Origin: Pseudomonas sediminis
GTDB taxonomy: Bacteria; Pseudomonadota; Gammaproteobacteria; Pseudomonadales; Pseudomonadaceae
Direction of reading: 5' to 3'
Assembly: GCF_039555755.1 (NCBI RefSeq)
Contig: NZ_CP154631.1
Span: 3,286,001 to 3,350,000 of the forward strand
Length of the DNA stretch: 64,000 bases
A model generated the notes under the pieces. It ran no database searches, had not been told where the DNA came from, and saw only the letters and a program-made list of their open reading frames with translations. Of this stretch, positions 1 through 9,043 are shown piece after piece. Within the stretch, counting starts at the first letter, position 1, and each line of letters begins with the position of its first letter. The position numbers were made by a program, and so were the translations under genes.

Positions 1-1614
1 TTCCGCGACCAGGTACAGCGGCGCCTGGCCGATGAACTGAGCGAGGAGGAGTTTCTGCCGTTGCGCCTGCAGAACGGCCTGTACCTGCAAAAGCATGCCT
101 ACATGCTGCGCGTAGCCATTCCCTACGGCACGCTGTCGGCCAAGCAGATGCGCGCATTGGCGCACATCGCCCGCGAGTACGACCGCGGCTACGGCCACTT
201 CACCACTCGGCAGAACATCCAGTTCAACTGGATCGAGCTGGAACGTGTGCCGGACATCCTCGACTGGCTGGCCGATCACGACATGCATGCCATCCAGACT
301 TCCGGCAACTGCGTGCGCAACGTCACTACCGAGGCTTTCGCCGGCGTCGCTGCCGACGAGTACCTCGACCCACGCCCACTGGCCGAGATCCTCCGTCAGT
401 GGTCGACGGTCAATCCGGAATTCCTGTTCTTGCCGCGCAAGTTCAAGATCGCCCTGTGTGCAGCTGAGCAGGACCGCGCAGCCGTTCAGGTGCATGACAT
501 CGGCCTGCAGCTGTATCGCGACCAGGCCAACGAGCTGCGTCTGCGTGTGCTGGTCGGCGGCGGCCTTGGGCGTACGCCGATCATCGCCCAGACCCTGCGC
601 GAGGGTCTGCACTGGCAGGACTGTCTGTCCTACGTCGAGGCCATCCTGCGCGTGTACAACCGCCATGGCCGGCGCGACAACAAGTACAAGGCGCGGATCA
701 AGATTCTGGTCAAGGCGCTGGGCATCGAGGCCTTCGCTAATGAGGTGGAGCGCGAGTGGCAGCCGATCAAGGACGGCCCGGCGCAACTGACCGAGGAAGA
801 GTACCAGCGCGTCGCGGCCTCCTTCCACAAACCGGCCTACGTGCCGCAGGACACCCTCGACCTCGACTTCGGTACCCACCTGGCGCGCGACGAGGCCTTC
901 GCCCGTTGGGTTTCGCGCAATGTCATGGCACACCAGGTGCCCGGTTACCTCAGCGTGGTGCTGTCGACCAAGCCCGGCATCAGCGCTCCGCCCGGCGACG
1001 TCACGGCCGAGCAGATGGAGGCCGTGGCCGACTGGAGCGAGCGCTACGGTTTCGGCGAGATTCGCGTCGCCCACGAACAGAATCTGGTGCTGCCCGATGT
1101 ACGCAAGGCCGACCTCTACGCGCTATGGCGGGAGGCCGAAGCGGCCGGGCTGGGCACGGCCAACGCCGGGTTGCTCACCGACATCATCGCCTGCCCCGGT
1201 GGTGATTTCTGCTCGCTGGCCAACGCCAAGTCGATCCCCATTGCCCAGGCCATCCAGCAGCGTTTCGACGATCTCGACTACCTGCATGATCTGGGCGAGC
1301 TGAGCCTGAACATCTCCGGCTGTATGAACGCCTGCGGCCATCACCATATCGGCAACATCGGCATCCTCGGCGTAGACAAGAACGGCAGCGAGTGGTACCA
1401 GCTCACCCTCGGTGGTAGCCAGGGCCAGCAGGCGGCGCTGGGCAAGGTGATAGGTCCGTCGTTCGCTGCCGAGCAGGTGCCCGAAGTGATCGAGCGCATC
1501 GTGCGCACCTACGTCGATCAGCGGCAGGTCAACGAAGGCTTTCTCGACACCTTCCAGCGCATCGGCCTGGAGCCATTCAAGGCGAACGTCTACAGCCGCG
1601 AGGAGGTGGCATGA
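1..1614 (+). CDS. cysI: Sulfite/nitrite reductase hemoprotein, 5' end missing
   Basis: Assimilatory sulfite reductase hemoprotein (siroheme plus [4Fe-4S]) reducing sulfite to sulfide in the cytoplasm for cysteine synthesis. The reading frame is open from base 1, so the N-terminus lies outside the window. About 537 residues are present and only a short stretch is missing compared with the usual ~550. The cluster/siroheme ligands are visible as C-x5-C (Cys codons at 1192 and 1210) and C-x3-C (1321 and 1333), the latter in the motif SGCMNACGHH. The upstream half has the ferredoxin-like half-domain and the TSGNCVRN motif. The stop overlaps the next start by ATGA, implying translational coupling. 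Nitrite reductase is the main alternative family name, but the DUF934 partner favours sulfite. Confidence 0.93.
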   Translation, partial: FRDQVQRRLADELSEEEFLPLRLQNGLYLQKHAYMLRVAIPYGTLSAKQMRALAHIAREYDRGYGHFTTRQNIQFNWIELERVPDILDWLADHDMHAIQTSGNCVRNVTTEAFAGVAADEYLDPRPLAEILRQWSTVNPEFLFLPRKFKIALCAAEQDRAAVQVHDIGLQLYRDQANELRLRVLVGGGLGRTPIIAQTLREGLHWQDCLSYVEAILRVYNRHGRRDNKYKARIKILVKALGIEAFANEVEREWQPIKDGPAQLTEEEYQRVAASFHKPAYVPQDTLDLDFGTHLARDEAFARWVSRNVMAHQVPGYLSVVLSTKPGISAPPGDVTAEQMEAVADWSERYGFGEIRVAHEQNLVLPDVRKADLYALWREAEAAGLGTANAGLLTDIIACPGGDFCSLANAKSIPIAQAIQQRFDDLDYLHDLGELSLNISGCMNACGHHHIGNIGILGVDKNGSEWYQLTLGGSQGQQAALGKVIGPSFAAEQVPEVIERIVRTYVDQRQVNEGFLDTFQRIGLEPFKANVYSREEVA

Positions 1615-2129
1615 ACAACCTGATTCGCCTGGTCGAGGGCCAGGCCTGCATCGTCGACGACGATCCCTGGCAGCTCGATGTGGAGGCTGACGCGCCGTTG
1701 ATCCTGCCGCTGGCGGCCTGGCGTGAGCGGCAGTCTGTGGAGGTGCTGGAGGGTAGGGCGATGAGCGCCGATGGCCTGCTGCTGCAGGTGGATGACGATC
1801 CAGAGGCGCTGCAGCCTTTTCTCACCAGTCTGCCGTTGATCGCCATCGACTTCCCCAGTTTTCGCGATGGCCGTGGCTACAGCCAGGCCTACCTGCTACG
1901 TACCCGACTGGGCTGGCGCGGCGAGTTGCGCGCGGTGGGCGATGTGCTGCGCGACCAACTGGCGCACATGCGCCAGTGCGGCTTCGATGCCTTCGCCGTG
2001 CGCGCCGACAAATCACTGGAAGATGCACTCAAGGGCCTGCAAGGGCTCAGTGTGTTGTATGGTCGCTCGGTTATCGAGCCGCGTCCGCTGTTTCGTCGGG
2101 GGCGCCATAAGGAGGAGTCGAGTTCATGA
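1611..2129 (+). CDS. DUF934 protein of sulfite reduction locus
   Basis: A 172-residue DUF934 family protein. Members nearly always follow cysI-type reductases in Pseudomonas and relatives and are annotated as probably involved in sulfite reduction; the biochemical role is not established. The family core around residues 80-160 is visible, including the DFPSFRDGRGYSQAYLLRTR stretch and a basic C-terminus. The start codon lies inside the last codons of cysI (ATGA overlap), and its own stop overlaps the following membrane-protein gene in the same way. It is therefore the second gene of a tightly coupled four-gene unit. No signal peptide or membrane segment is seen. Confidence 0.88.
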   Translation: MNNLIRLVEGQACIVDDDPWQLDVEADAPLILPLAAWRERQSVEVLEGRAMSADGLLLQVDDDPEALQPFLTSLPLIAIDFPSFRDGRGYSQAYLLRTRLGWRGELRAVGDVLRDQLAHMRQCGFDAFAVRADKSLEDALKGLQGLSVLYGRSVIEPRPLFRRGRHKEESSS

Positions 2130-2479
2130 TGGTGCGTGGCCTGTTCTGGCTGGTATTGCTGCAATTGTTCGGCGTGGCGCTCAATCACTGGCTGTTGCCG
2201 ATGCTGCCAGCCTCGATCATCGGCCTGCTGCTGCTCTCGGTCTGGCTGATGTGGCGCGGCGCCGTGCCTGAGCCGCTGCAGCAGGCCGCCGGTGGTTTAC
2301 TGCCGTATCTGCCGCTGCTGCTGGCCGTACCGGCCTCTGGGATCATGACCAGCAGCGATCTGCTGCTCGGTGAGCTGCCGGTGATTGTCACCGCGCTGGT
2401 GCTGTCGCTGCTGGTGACCGTGCCGTTCTGTGGCTGGTTGCTGCAGACGCTGATCCGCCGTCAGGAGCGCAAGGGATGA
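2126..2479 (+). CDS. CidA/LrgA family holin-like membrane protein
   Basis: A 117-residue protein with about four hydrophobic segments (near residues 5-20, 28-44, 60-75 and 85-108) and the LPASIIGLLLL motif typical of the CidA/LrgA family. These inner-membrane proteins are paired with LrgB/CidB partners. They are linked to control of murein hydrolase activity and, in more recent work, to transport of small by-products of overflow metabolism such as pyruvate. The start overlaps the DUF934 stop and the stop overlaps the lrgB-like start, both as ATGA. Length is normal for the family. Which of the cid or lrg types it is cannot be decided from sequence. Confidence 0.88.
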   Translation: MMVRGLFWLVLLQLFGVALNHWLLPMLPASIIGLLLLSVWLMWRGAVPEPLQQAAGGLLPYLPLLLAVPASGIMTSSDLLLGELPVIVTALVLSLLVTVPFCGWLLQTLIRRQERKG

Positions 2480-3159
2480 CATTGCTGACTCATCACCCGC
2501 TGTTCGCCATCGCCCTGACGCTGGCCGCCTTTCTGATCGCCGCCTGGCTCTATCGCCGCAGTGGCTGGCTGCTGCTGCAGCCGGTTCTGGTGTCGGTCAC
2601 ACTGATTGTCACCACTTTGCTGCTGTGCGGGGTGGACTACGCCACCTACCGCGCTGGCGCCGAGCCCGTTGCCTGGCTGCTGGGGCCGGCCACCGTGGCC
2701 CTGGCGGTGCCGCTGCAACATAACATCAAGCGCATCCGCCAGTTGTTCTGGCCGGTGCTGATAACCCTTACGGCCGGCGGCGTGCTGTCGGTGGCGTTGA
2801 CCCTGGCCATCGGCTGGGCGCTGGGCGCCGACTGGAGCGTGGTGATGAGCCTGGCGCCGAAATTCGCGACCATGCCGATTGCTATGCCGGTGGCCGAGCA
2901 GATTGGCGGCGTGGCGTCGCTGGCGGCGGTGATGGTCATGCTCACCGGTGTGATTGGTACGGCCATGGGGCCGCTGCTGCTGCGCTGGGCGGGCGTCGAC
3001 CACCCGGCGGCGCGTGGTCTGAGCTATGGCATCAACGCCCATGCCATTGGTACCGCCCATGCCTTGCAGGAAGGGGAGGAGTGCGGCGCCTTCGCCGCCC
3101 TGGCGATGAGCCTGCTGGGCATCGGCACTGCCTTGCTGCTGCCGCTACTGCTGACCTGA
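2476..3159 (+). CDS. LrgB/CidB family membrane protein
   Basis: A 227-residue polytopic inner-membrane protein of the LrgB family. It keeps the family signatures LGPATVALAVPL, the KFATMPIAMPVAEQIGG segment (near residues 130-145) and GTAHALQEGEECGAFAALAMSLLGI near the C-terminus. It is the last gene of the cysI-DUF934-lrgA-lrgB overlap series and is followed by a 296-base gap. Its usual partner is the LrgA-type protein directly upstream. Physiological substrate and role are not visible in the sequence. Confidence 0.9.
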   Translation: MTLLTHHPLFAIALTLAAFLIAAWLYRRSGWLLLQPVLVSVTLIVTTLLLCGVDYATYRAGAEPVAWLLGPATVALAVPLQHNIKRIRQLFWPVLITLTAGGVLSVALTLAIGWALGADWSVVMSLAPKFATMPIAMPVAEQIGGVASLAAVMVMLTGVIGTAMGPLLLRWAGVDHPAARGLSYGINAHAIGTAHALQEGEECGAFAALAMSLLGIGTALLLPLLLT

Positions 3160-3455
3160 ATCGGGCGGGATTCCGCCATTTCCAGGGGGCTCCTCCCGTG
3201 GATCTGGCGAGTTCCCGCCAGCCCCGTGCCGGCTGTGTGGCAGAAAGCCGCACAGGGACTGCTGAATCCTTTCAGCGGCACGCATATTGCTCCAGCACGC
3301 GGCGCGATCGGAATACGCCCGCCAAGAGGCCTGGAACCCCCTTCCTTTCGCCCTGTCGCAGATCTGCGGCTATTGCTCATGTGCGGCTCAAACGGCCGCT
3401 GCCCGAAACCTTGCCTGCACGGCCCTTGCCGTCGTGCGACGAATAGGACTGTCCC
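3160..3455. other. Gap between lrgB and mqo
   Basis: 296 bases. A GCGGCTCAAACGGCCGC patch at about 3380-3402 can form a small hairpin. No clear promoter or terminator, and no supportable gene. It must hold the mqo promoter. Confidence 0.5.
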
Positions 3456-5063
3456 ATGAAAAAAATCCTGCTGACGCTGCTTTGTCTCAGCGTGATCGGT
3501 TGCTCCAAGCCCCGCGAGCCCGAGAAAACCGTCGACGTGCTGCTGATTGGCGCTGGCGTGATGAGCGCCACCCTCGGCACTTACCTGCACGAGCTGCAGC
3601 CGGACTGGAGCATCGAAATCTACGAGCGCCTCGACCAGGTGGCCGCCGAAAGCTCCAATGGCTGGAACAATGCCGGCACCGGCCACTCGGCCTTCTGCGA
3701 GCTGAACTACACGCCGGAAACCGCCGACGGTGGCATCGATATCAGCAAGGCCATCGCCATTAACGAATCGTTCGAGATCTCCAAGCAGTTCTGGGCCACC
3801 CAGGTCGAGCGCGAGGTGCTGAGCAAGCCCAGGAGCTTCATCAACATCACCCCGCACATGAGCTTCGTCTGGGGTGACGACAACGTCGAATACCTGCGCA
3901 AGCGCCACGCCGCCCTGCAGCACAGCAACCTGTTCCGTGGCATGGAGTTCACCGAGGACCACGCACAGATCGCCCAGTGGGTGCCGCTGATCATGCAAGG
4001 TCGCGATCCGCAGCAGAAGGTCGCCGCCACCCGTATGGCCATCGGCACCGACGTCAACTTCGGTGAGATCACCCGTCAGCTGATCGACTCGCTGATCGGC
4101 AAGGAGCAGGCCAGCCTGCACCTGGAGCACGAAGTCCGCGACCTCAAGCGCAACGATGACGGCACCTGGCGCGTGACCGTCGCCGACCTGGCCAAGGGCG
4201 GCGCCGAGCAGAGCATCAATGCACGCTTCGTGTTCATCGGTGCCGGTGGTGGCGCGCTCAAGCTGCTGCAGAAATCCGGCATCGAAGAAGCCGAGGGCTA
4301 CGCTGGCTTCCCGGTTGGTGGCCAGTTCCTGATGACGCGTAACCAGGACGTGGTTGCCCAGCACCTGGCCAAGGTCTACGGCAAGGCTTCGGTCGGCTCG
4401 CCGCCCATGTCAGTGCCGCACCTGGATACCCGCGTGATCGACGGCGAGAACGTGCTGCTGTTCGGCCCGTTCGCCACCTTCTCCACCAAGTTCCTCAAGA
4501 ACGGCTCGCTGCTCGACATGTTCAGCAGCATGACCACCGACAACTTCATGCCGATGGTCAATGCCGGCATGGACAACTGGTCGCTGAGCACCTACCTGAT
4601 GGGCCAGCTGATGCTCAGCCAGGAAGACCGCATGGCGTCGCTGCGCGAGTACTTCCCGGAGGCGCAGGACGCCGACTGGGAGCTGCTCACCGCCGGCCAG
4701 CGCGTGCAGATCATCAAGAAGGATGCCGAGAAGGGCGGCGTACTGCAGTTCGGTACCGAAGTGGTGACCGCTGCCGACGGCAGCATCAGTGCACTGCTGG
4801 GCGCCTCGCCGGGTGCCTCCACTGCCGCACCGATCATGCTGCACCTGATCGAGAAGGCCTTCGCTGACAAGGTCGCCACTCCTGAGTGGCAAGCGCGCCT
4901 GAAGGAGATCATCCCGTCGTACGGGCAGAAGCTGAACGACGACCTGGCGCTGACCAACCGTATTCGTCAGTGGAGCAGTGAGCGTCTCGAGCTGCAACAC
5001 ATCGAAGTGGCGCCGGACGTGGAAATGGCTGTCGAGCCCGAGCCGACGCCCGTGACGCTGTAA
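3456..5063 (+). CDS. mqo: Malate:quinone oxidoreductase with lipobox
   Basis: FAD-dependent, membrane-associated malate dehydrogenase feeding electrons from malate to quinone in the TCA cycle. It has 535 residues, normal for the family. The dinucleotide-binding motif [10 protein letters not shown] lies at about residues 32-41, followed by [14 protein letters not shown] and, near the C-terminus, [16 protein letters not shown], all diagnostic for Mqo. Unusually, residues 1-16 read as a lipoprotein signal (two lysines, hydrophobic run, lipobox VIGC with Cys16). E. coli Mqo also has a signal-like N-terminus, so anchoring or export is plausible but unproven. A strong intrinsic terminator follows 20 bases after the stop. 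The start is the only Met ahead of the FAD motif. Confidence 0.95.
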   Translation: MKKILLTLLCLSVIGCSKPREPEKTVDVLLIGAGVMSATLGTYLHELQPDWSIEIYERLDQVAAESSNGWNNAGTGHSAFCELNYTPETADGGIDISKAIAINESFEISKQFWATQVEREVLSKPRSFINITPHMSFVWGDDNVEYLRKRHAALQHSNLFRGMEFTEDHAQIAQWVPLIMQGRDPQQKVAATRMAIGTDVNFGEITRQLIDSLIGKEQASLHLEHEVRDLKRNDDGTWRVTVADLAKGGAEQSINARFVFIGAGGGALKLLQKSGIEEAEGYAGFPVGGQFLMTRNQDVVAQHLAKVYGKASVGSPPMSVPHLDTRVIDGENVLLFGPFATFSTKFLKNGSLLDMFSSMTTDNFMPMVNAGMDNWSLSTYLMGQLMLSQEDRMASLREYFPEAQDADWELLTAGQRVQIIKKDAEKGGVLQFGTEVVTAADGSISALLGASPGASTAAPIMLHLIEKAFADKVATPEWQARLKEIIPSYGQKLNDDLALTNRIRQWSSERLELQHIEVAPDVEMAVEPEPTPVTL

Positions 5064-5083
5064 GGCTTTAACCGCTGTAAAAG

Positions 5084-5117
5084 AACCCGCCCTGCGTGAT
5101 GCGCAGGGCGGGTTTTT
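5084..5117 (+). terminator. Intrinsic terminator of mqo
   Basis: Perfect 13-bp GC-rich stem (5084-5096 with 5102-5114), a 5-base loop and a run of five T (5113-5117), 20 bases after the mqo stop. This is a textbook rho-independent terminator. Confidence 0.92.
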
Positions 5118-5150
5118 CTTGGGTCGCTGATATTCGTGAGCTGAATCTTT

Positions 5151-5171
5151 CGCGGCTGAAGCCCCTCCCAC
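5151..5171 (+). repeat. Dispersed GC-rich repeat, copy 1
   Basis: The motif CGCGGCTGAAGCCCCTCCCA recurs with small changes at 17421-17440 and, inverted, at 29444-29465, always between genes. In this copy a partly complementary GTGGCTTTGGGAGGGG follows, giving a REP-like hairpin. Such elements are common in Pseudomonas intergenic DNA. Confidence 0.6.
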
Positions 5172-5246
5172 AGATCCCGCCGTGGCTTTGGGAGGGGTTT
5201 TAGCAGGGTGATTGCTCGGTTTACGTCCGGGCGATGGGCAGGCTGA

Positions 5247-5960
5247 TCACTCCGTCAGCGTCATCAGAATATCGGCATACCAGGTGCAGTTCAGACCCAG
5301 CGCCTCGTCCTGATCCTCGTCGCGATTGCCGAGCAGGCGGGTCGAGTGGATGCCGAGTAGATGCCAGGGCAGGTCGCCATCGACGCTGGCGCGCTTGACT
5401 ACGGGCGCGCCGCTGATACCGCGATGGGTGCGGCCGTCGGTGAGAAAGTAGCCCAACCCCTGGAATCGCAGGCCGAAAGAAGAGGCTAACCCGGCGTGAC
5501 GCGCCACCGGCATGCGGTGCAGGGTGTCCTGAAATCCCAGCGGGAAGCCGACCACCAGCAGCGTCGAGCCAATTTCTACATGTTCGTCGGCTTGTAGCAG
5601 GTGCTGCGGGGTGAAGGCCTGGTAGGCGCCGCCGTTGGGAAGAGCGGCCTGATCCAGCTCGATCACCGCCACATCGATCTCGCCCGCGCCATCCATGCCT
5701 TGTCGCCACAGCTGCTGCTCGCCGTCATACAGTGGGATGGCGAAGCTGACGGTGCTGGTCAGGTTGTCGGCATCGGTGTGCAGTTCGATCTGCAGACTGT
5801 CCGGCTGATGGCCACTGGGCTCGTCGAGGACGACATGGCGGCTGGTGACGAGAAACAGCCGTTGCTCCCGGCGGAAGAAGAAACCACTGGCGTTGGTCAG
5901 TATCTGCCCAGCGGCCAGGGTGGTGATGCGTGCAGCGCTCAACATCAGGGAGTCGATCAT
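5247..5960 (-). CDS. Trypsin-like serine protease, orphan
   Basis: A 237-residue trypsin-like (chymotrypsin-fold, HtrA/Deg-type) peptidase domain. A plausible catalytic triad is visible: His42 in TSRHVV, Asp96 in EIDVAVIEL and Ser183 in the motif RGISGAPVV. There is no PDZ domain, no clear signal peptide and no membrane segment, so it is much shorter than DegP/DegS and may act in the cytoplasm. It stands alone between mqo and plsB, with repeats on its 5' side. The substrate is unknown. The triad assignment is by motif spacing only. Confidence 0.8.
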   Translation of the reverse strand: MIDSLMLSAARITTLAAGQILTNASGFFFRREQRLFLVTSRHVVLDEPSGHQPDSLQIELHTDADNLTSTVSFAIPLYDGEQQLWRQGMDGAGEIDVAVIELDQAALPNGGAYQAFTPQHLLQADEHVEIGSTLLVVGFPLGFQDTLHRMPVARHAGLASSFGLRFQGLGYFLTDGRTHRGISGAPVVKRASVDGDLPWHLLGIHSTRLLGNRDEDQDEALGLNCTWYADILMTLTE

Positions 5961-6091
5961 GGCCAGGGCCTCCTGCCAGTATGTGGTCTATCACTGACTG
6001 CCAAACCCGTGACAGGTTCGTCTGGTGATCTCGAGCCGGCGCCATGGTGGATGTAACACGCGACATCCATCCGAGGCAGTAGCGGGGCGGT

Positions 6092-6149
6092 AGGGTGCGC
6101 TGTGCGCACCGGTGACTAAGGTGATTCGAAGGTGCGCACAGCGCACCCT
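6092..6149. repeat. Inverted repeat, 19-bp perfect arms
   Basis: Arms 6092-6110 and 6131-6149 (start AGGGTGCGCTGTGCGCACC) are exact reverse complements around a 20-base loop. It lies between the protease start and the plsB stop. The same element, one mismatch in the arms, recurs at 35533-35582, so this is a dispersed family. A second short palindrome (GGTGGATGT with ACATCCA) is just upstream near 6045-6070. Confidence 0.75.
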
Positions 6150-6156
6150 GCACACA

Positions 6157-8640
6157 TCACGGCGCGGCCGGTTCATCTTCGTTGCGGTCCAGTGCCACCT
6201 GGCGGATCGACAGGCGAATCTCGGCCGGCAGCACGCGTTTGGCAGCGCCTTCGGCCAGTTCGCTGAGCAGTGGGTGATGGCTGAGCTTGCCGGCTTCGTC
6301 CTGGCGCAGCACGCCCTGGTCCAGCAGGCTCTGGATGAAGTGGCGGAACAGGCTCTTGTCGAAGAACTCCGGTGCGTTCAGGCCATGCAGGATCGACAGG
6401 CGCTGGGCCATGACCGTGCACAGATCCTCCAGCTCCTCGGCGCTGATCGCGTTCTGCCCGGCGTTGAGCAGCAGGGCGATGGCCATATAGAAGCGCTGCA
6501 GGGTCTGCGCCACCGAGCGCGAAAGCAGCGTCAGCAGCACGAACTGGCGTGAGCTCGGCGCCGGGCGCACGTACACGTCGCCCTCGATCTTGAGCAGGCC
6601 CTGTTCGACGAACGCCGCCAGCCACTGGTCGATCACGCCTTCCAGTTCGCTCTGTTCCCAGCGGATGAACAGCTCGGATTGCAGATACGGATACAGCGCG
6701 CCGGCATAGCGCAGGATCTGCTCGCGGCTGATCCGCGCGCTGCTCTGGAAGAAGCTGGCCAGCAGCGCCGGCAAGGCGAAGATGTGCAGCACGTTGTTGC
6801 GGTAGTAGGTCATCAGGACGGCGTTCTGCTCGTCCAGATAGAGAATCTTGCCCAGCGCATCCTTCTGTTCGGCCAGCAGGTCCATGCCCTTGACGTGCTT
6901 GATCAGCGCCGCGCCGTCGCCTTCCGGCAGAGTGGTATGCGGCGAGTAGGGCACCGCGCGCAGCAGGGCCAGGTACAGGTCGAGCACACGGGCCAGGGCG
7001 CGGTCATCCAGGGCCAGCTTGCTGGTGGACAACAGTGCCAGAGCTACCAGGTTGACCGGGTTGATCGACGCCGCTTCGTTGAGGTGGCGCGCCACGCGCT
7101 CACCGAGGCGATTGGTGGTGTCGTTGAGCCAGGCCGGGCGGTACTGCGGGCCCAGCTCCTGTTCACGCCAACCGGGCTGCTGCTGGTCGAGGAATTCGGC
7201 CAGCTTGATCGGCTCGCCGAAGTTCACCGAGACCTGGCCGAAGCGCTGCTTGAGCGCGCCGAGCACCTTGAACAGGTCGAAGATCGACTCCTTCTTCTTG
7301 CTCGCGCCGCGCAGCTCGCCCAGGTAGGTGCGGCCTTCCAGCACGCGCTCGTAGCCGATGTACACCGGCACGAAAACGATGGGCAGGCGGTTGCTGCGCA
7401 GGAAGCTGCGCAAGGTGATGGCCAGCATGCCGGTCTTCGGCCGCAGCATGCGCCCGGTGCGCGAACGGCCGCCCTCGACGAAGTATTCGACCGGGAAGCC
7501 CTTGCTGAACAGGGTGTGCAGATATTCGTTGAACACCGCCGTGTACAGCGGGTTGCCCTTGAAGGTGCGACGCATGAAGAAGGCGCCGCCACGGCGCAGC
7601 AGGCCGCCGATCACCGGCATGTTGAGGTTGATGCCGGCAGCGATATGCGGCGGCGTCAGGCCATTGCGGAACAGCAGGTAGGACAGCAGCAGGTAGTCGA
7701 TGTGGCTGCGGTGGCAGGGCACGTAGATCACCTCGTGGCCCTGGGCGATGTCGCGCACGCCTTCGACGTTGTGCACCTTGATACCGTCGTAGATCTTGTT
7801 CCAGAACCAGCTCAGCACCAGTTCGAGGAAGCGGATCACCGTGTAGGTGTAGTCCGAGGCGATCTCGTTGCCGTAGCGCAGCGCCTGGGCTTCGGCCTTC
7901 TCCAGGCTGATCTTCTCGCGCTCGGCTTCCTCGGCAATCGCCTGGCGCACCATCGGGTCGTGCACCAGCCCCTTGACCAGATTGCGTCGGTGCGACACGT
8001 CCGGGCCGATCACCGCTGCCTTCTGGTTGCGGAAGTGCACACGCAGGATGCGGTGCACCATGCGCAGGGTGCGCTCCTTGCCCTTGTCCTGCTCGACCAG
8101 TTCGCGCAGGTGAATCGGCGTGGAGAACTGCACGCGTGTCTTGCGCCCGAGAATCAGGATGCTGACCAGCCGGCGCAGGCGCCCGGTCACCGCCCAGCTG
8201 TCGGCGAACAGCAGTTTCCAAGGGCTGGTTTCGCGATCCGGCGACTGCCCCCAGAACACGCTGACCGGGACGATCTGCGCGTCATCCACGGCATGCTGGC
8301 TGAGGGCGGTGACCACGCGATCGAGGGTTGGCGAGATGCCGCGCTTGTCCTGGCGGCCGAACCAGTCCGGCTCCGGCGTCAGGTAGAAGAAGGCGGCGGG
8401 CTCGATATGTTCCCCGACCGCTACCGGCAACACCGGGCGCGGCAGGCCGGCCTTGGTGCACTCGCGGTCGACCACTGCCAGGTCGCTAACCGAGGGCTGC
8501 TGCAGCACGTAGAACACCGGCTTGCTGCGGTCGAGCTTGAGGGTGAAGGCGGACTGGTTGATGGTTTCCGAGCGTACCCAGAGGTACAGCAGGCGGCGCA
8601 ACGATCCGAAGACGAGGCGGCGGAAGGGGGAACGGGTCAT
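6157..8640 (-). CDS. plsB: Glycerol-3-phosphate 1-O-acyltransferase
   Basis: Inner-membrane acyltransferase catalysing the first step of phospholipid synthesis, acylation of sn-glycerol-3-phosphate at position 1. The 827-residue length is normal. The four acyltransferase blocks are visible: the HX4D box HRSHID (His310, Asp315), [15 protein letters not shown], the EGGRSRTGR block and [13 protein letters not shown]. The N-terminus [10 protein letters not shown] is as in other Pseudomonas PlsB. It appears to be monocistronic on the minus strand, with a 400-base upstream gap containing a long palindrome. No sign of damage. Confidence 0.97.
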   Translation of the reverse strand: MTRSPFRRLVFGSLRRLLYLWVRSETINQSAFTLKLDRSKPVFYVLQQPSVSDLAVVDRECTKAGLPRPVLPVAVGEHIEPAAFFYLTPEPDWFGRQDKRGISPTLDRVVTALSQHAVDDAQIVPVSVFWGQSPDRETSPWKLLFADSWAVTGRLRRLVSILILGRKTRVQFSTPIHLRELVEQDKGKERTLRMVHRILRVHFRNQKAAVIGPDVSHRRNLVKGLVHDPMVRQAIAEEAEREKISLEKAEAQALRYGNEIASDYTYTVIRFLELVLSWFWNKIYDGIKVHNVEGVRDIAQGHEVIYVPCHRSHIDYLLLSYLLFRNGLTPPHIAAGINLNMPVIGGLLRRGGAFFMRRTFKGNPLYTAVFNEYLHTLFSKGFPVEYFVEGGRSRTGRMLRPKTGMLAITLRSFLRSNRLPIVFVPVYIGYERVLEGRTYLGELRGASKKKESIFDLFKVLGALKQRFGQVSVNFGEPIKLAEFLDQQQPGWREQELGPQYRPAWLNDTTNRLGERVARHLNEAASINPVNLVALALLSTSKLALDDRALARVLDLYLALLRAVPYSPHTTLPEGDGAALIKHVKGMDLLAEQKDALGKILYLDEQNAVLMTYYRNNVLHIFALPALLASFFQSSARISREQILRYAGALYPYLQSELFIRWEQSELEGVIDQWLAAFVEQGLLKIEGDVYVRPAPSSRQFVLLTLLSRSVAQTLQRFYMAIALLLNAGQNAISAEELEDLCTVMAQRLSILHGLNAPEFFDKSLFRHFIQSLLDQGVLRQDEAGKLSHHPLLSELAEGAAKRVLPAEIRLSIRQVALDRNEDEPAAP

Positions 8641-9043
8641 ACGGACTCTGCTTGTATGGCAAAACGAGCGGTGGCTCGGGAAGGGCGCTAGTGTGCCGCA
8701 AGCCGCGTCTGGCGGGCAAAAAACTCGTGCGTCCAGACGGTCAGCCCGACCAGCATGCAGGCGGTGTATGACGAGAAAACGGTCAACGACTCAGCACCCG
8801 TTGATCAACAGAACTGCAAAGCGGGTCTCGGGTTCCCGATCAGAATGCTGAGTCAGGCCGCCCCGGCGGTGCGAAGCGCCTCCTGACCTGCTGGTTGCGT
8901 TGGGGGACCGGGTAGGAGCGAGCTCTGCTCGCGAAGCTTTTGTGCTTGAGGTTCGCGAGCAGAGCTCGCTCCTACAGATGTCCTTGCAGGGCGGGCCGGG
9001 CAGCGATCCGCTTCAGCCCAACATCATTTATAAGGCGAATCCC
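8641..9043. other. Intergenic gap upstream of plsB
   Basis: 403 bases without a supportable gene. It must contain the plsB promoter, but I see no convincing -35/-10 pair. The only clear structure is the long inverted repeat at 8912-8975. Short frames here are shadows with no family resemblance. Confidence 0.6.
8912..8975. repeat. Long palindrome, 24-bp perfect arms
   Basis: Arms 8912-8935 and 8952-8975 are perfect reverse complements (outer bases GTAGGAGCGAGCTC) around a 16-base loop. It could act as a bidirectional terminator for the broken transporter gene ending at 9044, or be a REP-like element. The GTAGGAGCGAGCT...GCTCGCTCCTAC type is common between Pseudomonas genes. Confidence 0.8.

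Noticed and set aside
6679..8691. 670-codon plus-strand open frame opposite plsB
   Set aside because: Shadow of plsB, which carries all acyltransferase motifs.
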